A stretch of DNA of 64,000 nucleotides. Origin: Aquila chrysaetos chrysaetos (taxonomy: Eukaryota > Chordata > Aves > Accipitriformes > Accipitridae). The notes under the pieces are model-generated. The model ran no database searches and was not told the origin of the DNA. It worked only from the letters and a program-made list of their open reading frames with translations. The stretch's first letter is position 1, and every line of letters starts with the position of its first letter. The translations under genes were made by a program, and so were the position numbers. Of this stretch, positions 59,574 to 64,000 are shown in pieces. Where the stretch lies: the NCBI RefSeq assembly GCF_900496995.4, contig NC_044019.1, positions 6,731,501 through 6,795,500 on the forward strand, written 5' to 3'.

Positions 59574-60185
59574 CCTGGCAGATTTGTCCTTCTGGGGTTT
59601 TTCCTGCCGTGTGTGCTGGGTGCATGGGAGGTGGAGGAGGAGAAATGTATTAGAGACCTGACGCCGGGGTGAGGGCACAGCTGGCTGCCCCGTGGGTGCA
59701 GGTAGGGTGGCATCGCATTGGGGGGCACGGCGGCTTGGAGCCCTGGACCCTGTTGCCGGCCGGTGGGACCCCGAGAGCCGCTGCCGGAGGAGGGCACGTT
59801 GCTCGCAGGGCAGGTGGTGGCGGTAAGCCCAGCGGAGTGCATGCACCACATGGTGGGGTGCACACAGCGTGGGGGTGCACACAGCGTGGGGGTGCCCACC
59901 GTGCCCAGGGGCACCTGGGGATGGGGTGGGCACCACGGAAGGGTGCGCGGCGTGCTGGGACGCACGGCGGTGGGAGGCGGGAGGTGCCCGTCGCCCACCC
60001 CAGCCGGGGCTCCCAGGCAAAGGGCCCCCCCCCCGCCCCGGCCCTGCCCGGTGCCGGAGCCGCGATTCGGCCCATCCCCGTGGCCAGGCTGGCTTTGTGC
60101 CGGAGGAGGGGGCCGGGCCCCGCCGGCGGGAGCGGGCACGGCCGGGCCGGGGGCGCCGAGCGGCTCGGCCGGGGACGGGCCTCCG

Positions 60186-60200
60186 CCGCCAGGGGGCGCT
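60186..60200 (+). promoter_or_regulatory. Near-consensus CTCF motif in a CpG island
   Basis: CCGCCAGGGGGCGCT followed by GGCAG is a near-perfect match to the CTCF core CCACCAGGGGGCGC, about 0.6 kb past the SERINC2 poly(A) site. Likely insulator or loop anchor. Confidence 0.65.
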
Positions 60201-60231
60201 GGCAGCTCGCGCTGCCGCACCCGGCCCGCGG

Positions 60232-60285
60232 CACCCAAAACCCCGCGCCCAAAACCCAAAACCCCGCGCCCAAAACCCCGAACCC
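60232..60285 (+). repeat. CCCAAAACCCCGCG short tandem repeat
   Basis: Three to four units of CACCCAAAACCCCGCGCC or variants. Noncoding. Confidence 0.7.
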
Positions 60286-61757
60286 TGCTCCCAGCACCCT
60301 GCACCCAGCAACCCTCAGCCCGCACCCTTCATCGTGTGTTCTGCATCCCGCGTCCGTCATTCCGCACCCCGCGTCCTGCAGCAGCCTGCGCTGGGGTGTG
60401 TGGGCGGTGCTGGGGGGTGAGGCCTGGGCAGAAACTGGGGGGCAGATGCACCCCCCAGCAGTGTGTTTGCAGATGCCCCCAACCTTTGCCGCTCCAGCCC
60501 AGGCCACGTAGGTGGGGGAGCTGCAGGAGCCCCCACTGCAGACCAGCTGTGCAACCAGCAGCAACGCACCAGGGAGCTGACCGGCACCTGGGTGACTCGA
60601 ATATCCCCATAGGCACCTTGGGCAAGTGACACTTGCCAATGTGACATAGCAGCAGCTGGAGGTGACACAGTGACGGGGTGTCCCAAGTCTCCAGCTGAGC
60701 CAGCAGCAAGTCTCTAGCTACCACCAAAATGCCTTGTCCCTGGGATTTTCTCTGAAACAAGAAATCCTTGTTCTTTCATTTGGCTCTCCAGCTATATCCA
60801 AAGAGTTCCAGTGTGACGCTGCTGGAATAACCCAACAGCGAGCGGCAATGTGCTCGTTCCCTTGGCTTGGGAAGGCCTGGATCGCACAAGGGCCTGCTAC
60901 AAGATTTATTTTCACTTCATGCCACCTATCCATTATTTATTTAAACACGAATAATCTTTGCTTGCTGTTTTCTTTAGGAGATGTTTCAGACCACTAGCAA
61001 ATACACCTCAATGTAATGAGCATTGCAGCCCCAAAACAACTAAGGAAACTGAGGCAGGGCGACTCGGGGTGACTCTGGCTGTGCTGCTACAGCTGCCAAG
61101 CCATGCTGCCGCCGGCATCCTTTGAGTTTGGGTTTCAGCATAGAAAAACCTCCCCATGGTGCGTTATTCCCTCTATGATGTGACTGCCCCATCTGACTCT
61201 ATTTATCTATTCACACATTCGTCCAGCTACGGAGCCCCCGAAGCAGGAGTTCAAACCACAGAGAAGCCTGGCTGCTATTGCAAGCACCGGCTGTATATTT
61301 TAATGCAAATAAATAAATTAAAAAAAAGATGGATTGATGGCAAGGCAAAAAAACCCAGGCCTAAACATGACATGAGTGAGGGTCATGGGCAGAGATGCAG
61401 CGTTCAGTCTGGGCCCTTGCAATCCCCTCCTGGTGCCTGTCACGGGAATGGAGAGTTGTGGCTGTTCTGCATTTGCTTCTTAGCAAGCAAGATCCGTTTC
61501 TGAGTCCAAATATCCCATCGTCCACAGGCAGGGGGGATGGGAAGCAGCCCCCTGCCAGCTGGGCATCACCTCTGAGCTCACCTGAGCCTGCAGGAGAGGC
61601 TGCAGGGAGCATCCATGGAGGCTGTCACCCTCCAGCTCAGGGTGACAACCTAAGAGGCGCACGCTGCCGGACAGCCCAGAATTACGCCTGGGATTCCCCA
61701 GCCATGGCTTTGCATCACGGTGTCACGTCCCAATTTCTCAGGACGATGTCTCAGGCT

Positions 61758-62606
61758 TGCTGATTCCCAGGTCAGGATTAAGGTGAAATGACACCAGGGA
61801 TCCTTTAACTCACAAAACTCAACTTTTATTTGCTCACAAGAATTGGCATGCTCACCACAAAAATTGGCATGAAACTACATCAGTAAACTGTGTAACATGC
61901 TAACCCTACATCACCAAACATATACTACAGGCCTTGCTTATTCGGGGATCAGTTCAGGGAAGACAATAAGGAGAGCCCTCCTGTTGAGTCATGAGGTTCA
62001 GAGTAGACTCCCTTGTTTTCTAGACTCTTTCTCAGTGACAAGCCATGGGGTGGCTGGATCCACTCCTAGTCCCAGACTTGGTCAATGGTTTATGTCTAAA
62101 GGGATAAGGTGTAGGGATTCTGGAAAAAAAAGAGAGAGAGACAGAGAGAGAGAAGAGAAAGATGTCACCGGTCCTGGGTGCAGCGTTGGTCCAGTCAGCC
62201 GAGGGGTCCAGTCCCGGTGGGCTTGCACACATGGGGCTTCAGTTTCTGTCCTTTTATCATCCTTGTCCCTCCTTCGGGCGCACACTCGAACTTATTAGGC
62301 TAATTAGGTGTCATGAGCGGTTTGTGAGCCTTTGGGCTTGGGGTCATTTGGGGAGCAACTTCCCCTTCCCTGCAGACATGATCTTTTGCCATGCATGGTG
62401 AGCTGTCCTGCTCAGCACATCAGAACAGCGTTATCAGACCAGGGAGCTGTGCACCCTCTGGCACAGCCTCCCCCTCCTGTTGCTGATGGGTGCTGCTGGG
62501 CTGCTTTACACCTGGGGTTCCTTGCTATGCAGGGTTCCTTGTTAAGGAGAGTTTGTCATTAAGCAGAACTTGCCCCACCACAATGTTTGAGACATTAACT
62601 CTTTCA
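61758..62606 (-). mobile_element. Solo LTR, minus orientation (849 bp), second ERV family
   Basis: On the minus strand it begins TGAAAGAGTTAATG and ends GGGAATCAGCA. It shows a TATA-like GATAAAAGG (complement near 62250-62258) and a poly(A) signal AATAAA (complement of 61825-61830) about 70 bases before the end. A 4-bp duplication GGCT (61754-61757, 62607-62610) flanks it, as is usual for gammaretrovirus-like ERV1 elements. The sequence is unlike the LTR in SERINC2 intron 1. No viral genes remain. Borders rest on the TG...CA and the 4-bp match, so they are tentative. Confidence 0.6.
62127..62160 (+). repeat. GA-rich simple repeat within the LTR
   Basis: AGAGAGAGAGACAGAGAGAG tract in the LTR transcribed region; it reads CT-rich in LTR sense. 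Confidence 0.85.
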
Positions 62607-62610
62607 GGCT

Positions 62611-64000
62611 CTCACACACGGGTCTGATGGAAAAGGGAGGCACCAAGGAGAGTTTTTGTGCATGGGTGTTGCACAACTGGCATAGAGGCAGTGAGGGTCT
62701 AAAAACTTCCTTTTTTTTGGTGATCGTCACTTCCAGAAGGAAATGTTCTCACGTAACTATACTTTTGGGAGGCTAGCTGGTTGTTTAAATATACAGCATG
62801 GGCTGGTTGCTCCAGCTCTGCTAGTGATGACGAGGTACGGGCTGTCTCCAAAGTGTGCCTGGTTTAGATAGCATCGTCGGCCTCCAGATCCTGGTGGCTT
62901 CAGTAAATGGTCCATTGGCAGGCATGGGCCAGACCGGAGCACCCACAGCCACCTTGTTTCAGAAGTGGCGTGACCCTTTTCATTCTAATTTTCTGGGTGA
63001 ATAATTCATCAGCAAACATCTGCCATCTTTTGCTCAGCAAAAAACACAGCCCTGGGTTGGGTCCCCTCCCTGCCTGTCCCTCCCCATTGGGCACCCGAGT
63101 CTCAGCCCCAGCCTGGAGAGCAGGATCAGACCATGCACGTACTGGGAAATCCACACACCGGCACGGGCACTATCTACTGATGTGGCTTTAAGTGCTCTAG
63201 TTTGCTCTCCCTGGGGCACGGGGCACCTCAGAATGATGGATATGGGGGAAATAGCAGTAACGGCTGAAATTGGGGACCCCAGGCAAAGTCACTCAGCAGT
63301 TTGACTAACTGAGTGACTAACACAAAAGATAACTGTGATCACTGCGTTGCCAAATTAAACTGAATTTAAACCCAGGGATGGGGACAGTACCCTCCTGGAG
63401 GTGCTCAGGTCATCAAAGGGTTTAGGACCACGCAGAGGGGGGACCCTCCAGCAATGCCCAGGTCCAGGGTGACAGGGGCAGCCGCAGTCCCAAACCTCTC
63501 CCCTGCCCGCCCCGGCCCCCAGGCGATGCCAGCGCTGCCAGGGGCTTCACAGCATCGTTTTATTCTCTTTAATGCATGGTCTCCCTTGTTTTTTATTTTA
63601 TTCATGGGATTAACACATCGGGCAGCAGCCGGACTGGCTTTTGCTCAAAAGAGGAGGGGAAAGCGTTTACATAATTCATTTAAATGAGGCACCCGGGGAA
63701 ATCCAAATTGGACTTCCAGCATGTTTACAGTGCCACGCAGAGCCCCATGATCCGCATCTGGAGCCATTAATGCCTCCCAGACGGACCACAGAGCATGTAT
63801 AATTAATTGTGGAGCGAAGCCATTGCCCAGCCTCCAAAGACAACGCTCAGAGGCAGCATCGCCCAATGCTGTCCCCCCCGGGGCACAGATTTATTTCAGT
63901 GGGTCTTTTCTCTTTCCCAAGATGTTCAACCAACCTTCCTTGGGGTAGGAAGATGCTGGGGAACCGGTGGGGTTAAAGCAGCAGGAGGAATAAGACAAGC
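62611..64000. other. Right-end intergenic DNA
   Basis: No gene recognised. The last 450 bases are AT-richer with TAATTA/ATTAAT homeodomain-type words (63680-63810) and could be a conserved noncoding element. Confidence 0.55.

Larger units (their letters stand above)
59640..61750. other. Region downstream of SERINC2
   Basis: A GC-rich, CpG-dense island (about 59980-60240) with short CCCAAAACCCCGCGC repeats at its edge (60232-60285), then AT-richer DNA (60720-61020). A SINE-like AAACTGAGGCA sits near 61047. No coding exon was identified. In human, TINAGL1 follows SERINC2; it is not reached here. Confidence 0.6.

Overview
The window is vertebrate nuclear DNA, almost certainly from a bird. The genes are split by GT-AG introns. 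There is a 5'-truncated CR1 LINE with the usual CR1 3' end, two solitary endogenous-retrovirus LTRs and a diverged hAT-type DNA element. Most of the window is very GC-rich and full of minisatellites and G/C runs, as in avian microchromosomes. No bacterial, plasmid or CRISPR features are present.

Layout: (1) 135-15,116, + strand: the 3' part of ZCCHC17 (S1 domain, CCHC zinc knuckle, lysine-rich nucleolar tail); its first exons lie left of the window. (2) 16,786-20,481, - strand: complete FABP3 (heart-type fatty-acid-binding protein), four exons, 133 aa, with a TATA-like box and a poly(A) signal. (3) 22,807-24,224, - strand: a two-exon, 75-aa protein of the cAMP-dependent protein kinase inhibitor (PKI) family, with two possible upstream exons to 25,631 and a possible distal CpG-island promoter at 37.0-37.45 kb. 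(4) 26-46.5 kb: gene-poor DNA with minisatellites, AT-rich islands and one CTCF-like motif. (5) 46.53-48.31 kb: CR1 LINE. (6) 48.56-59.57 kb, + strand: complete SERINC2, ten coding exons, 451 aa, CpG-island promoter, with a solo LTR in intron 1. (7) 59.64-64.0 kb: a CpG island with a near-consensus CTCF motif, a second solo LTR in minus orientation, and AT-rich noncoding DNA.

The order ZCCHC17-FABP3-SERINC2 matches human 1p35.2, from memory. The notable item is the PKI gene between FABP3 and SERINC2. Mammals are described as having three PKI genes (PKIA, PKIB, PKIG). Two of them sit beside other SERINC genes: PKIB with SERINC1 and FABP7 at human 6q22, PKIG near SERINC3 at 20q13. The SERINC-PKI-FABP order and orientation here mirror 6q22. 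I infer a fourth PKI paralogue from the early vertebrate genome duplications, kept in this bird and apparently missing from the human locus. The genes share no obvious pathway: RNA/ribosome biology, fatty-acid transport, PKA inhibition and a multipass membrane protein. Their linkage is ancestral synteny, not an operon.
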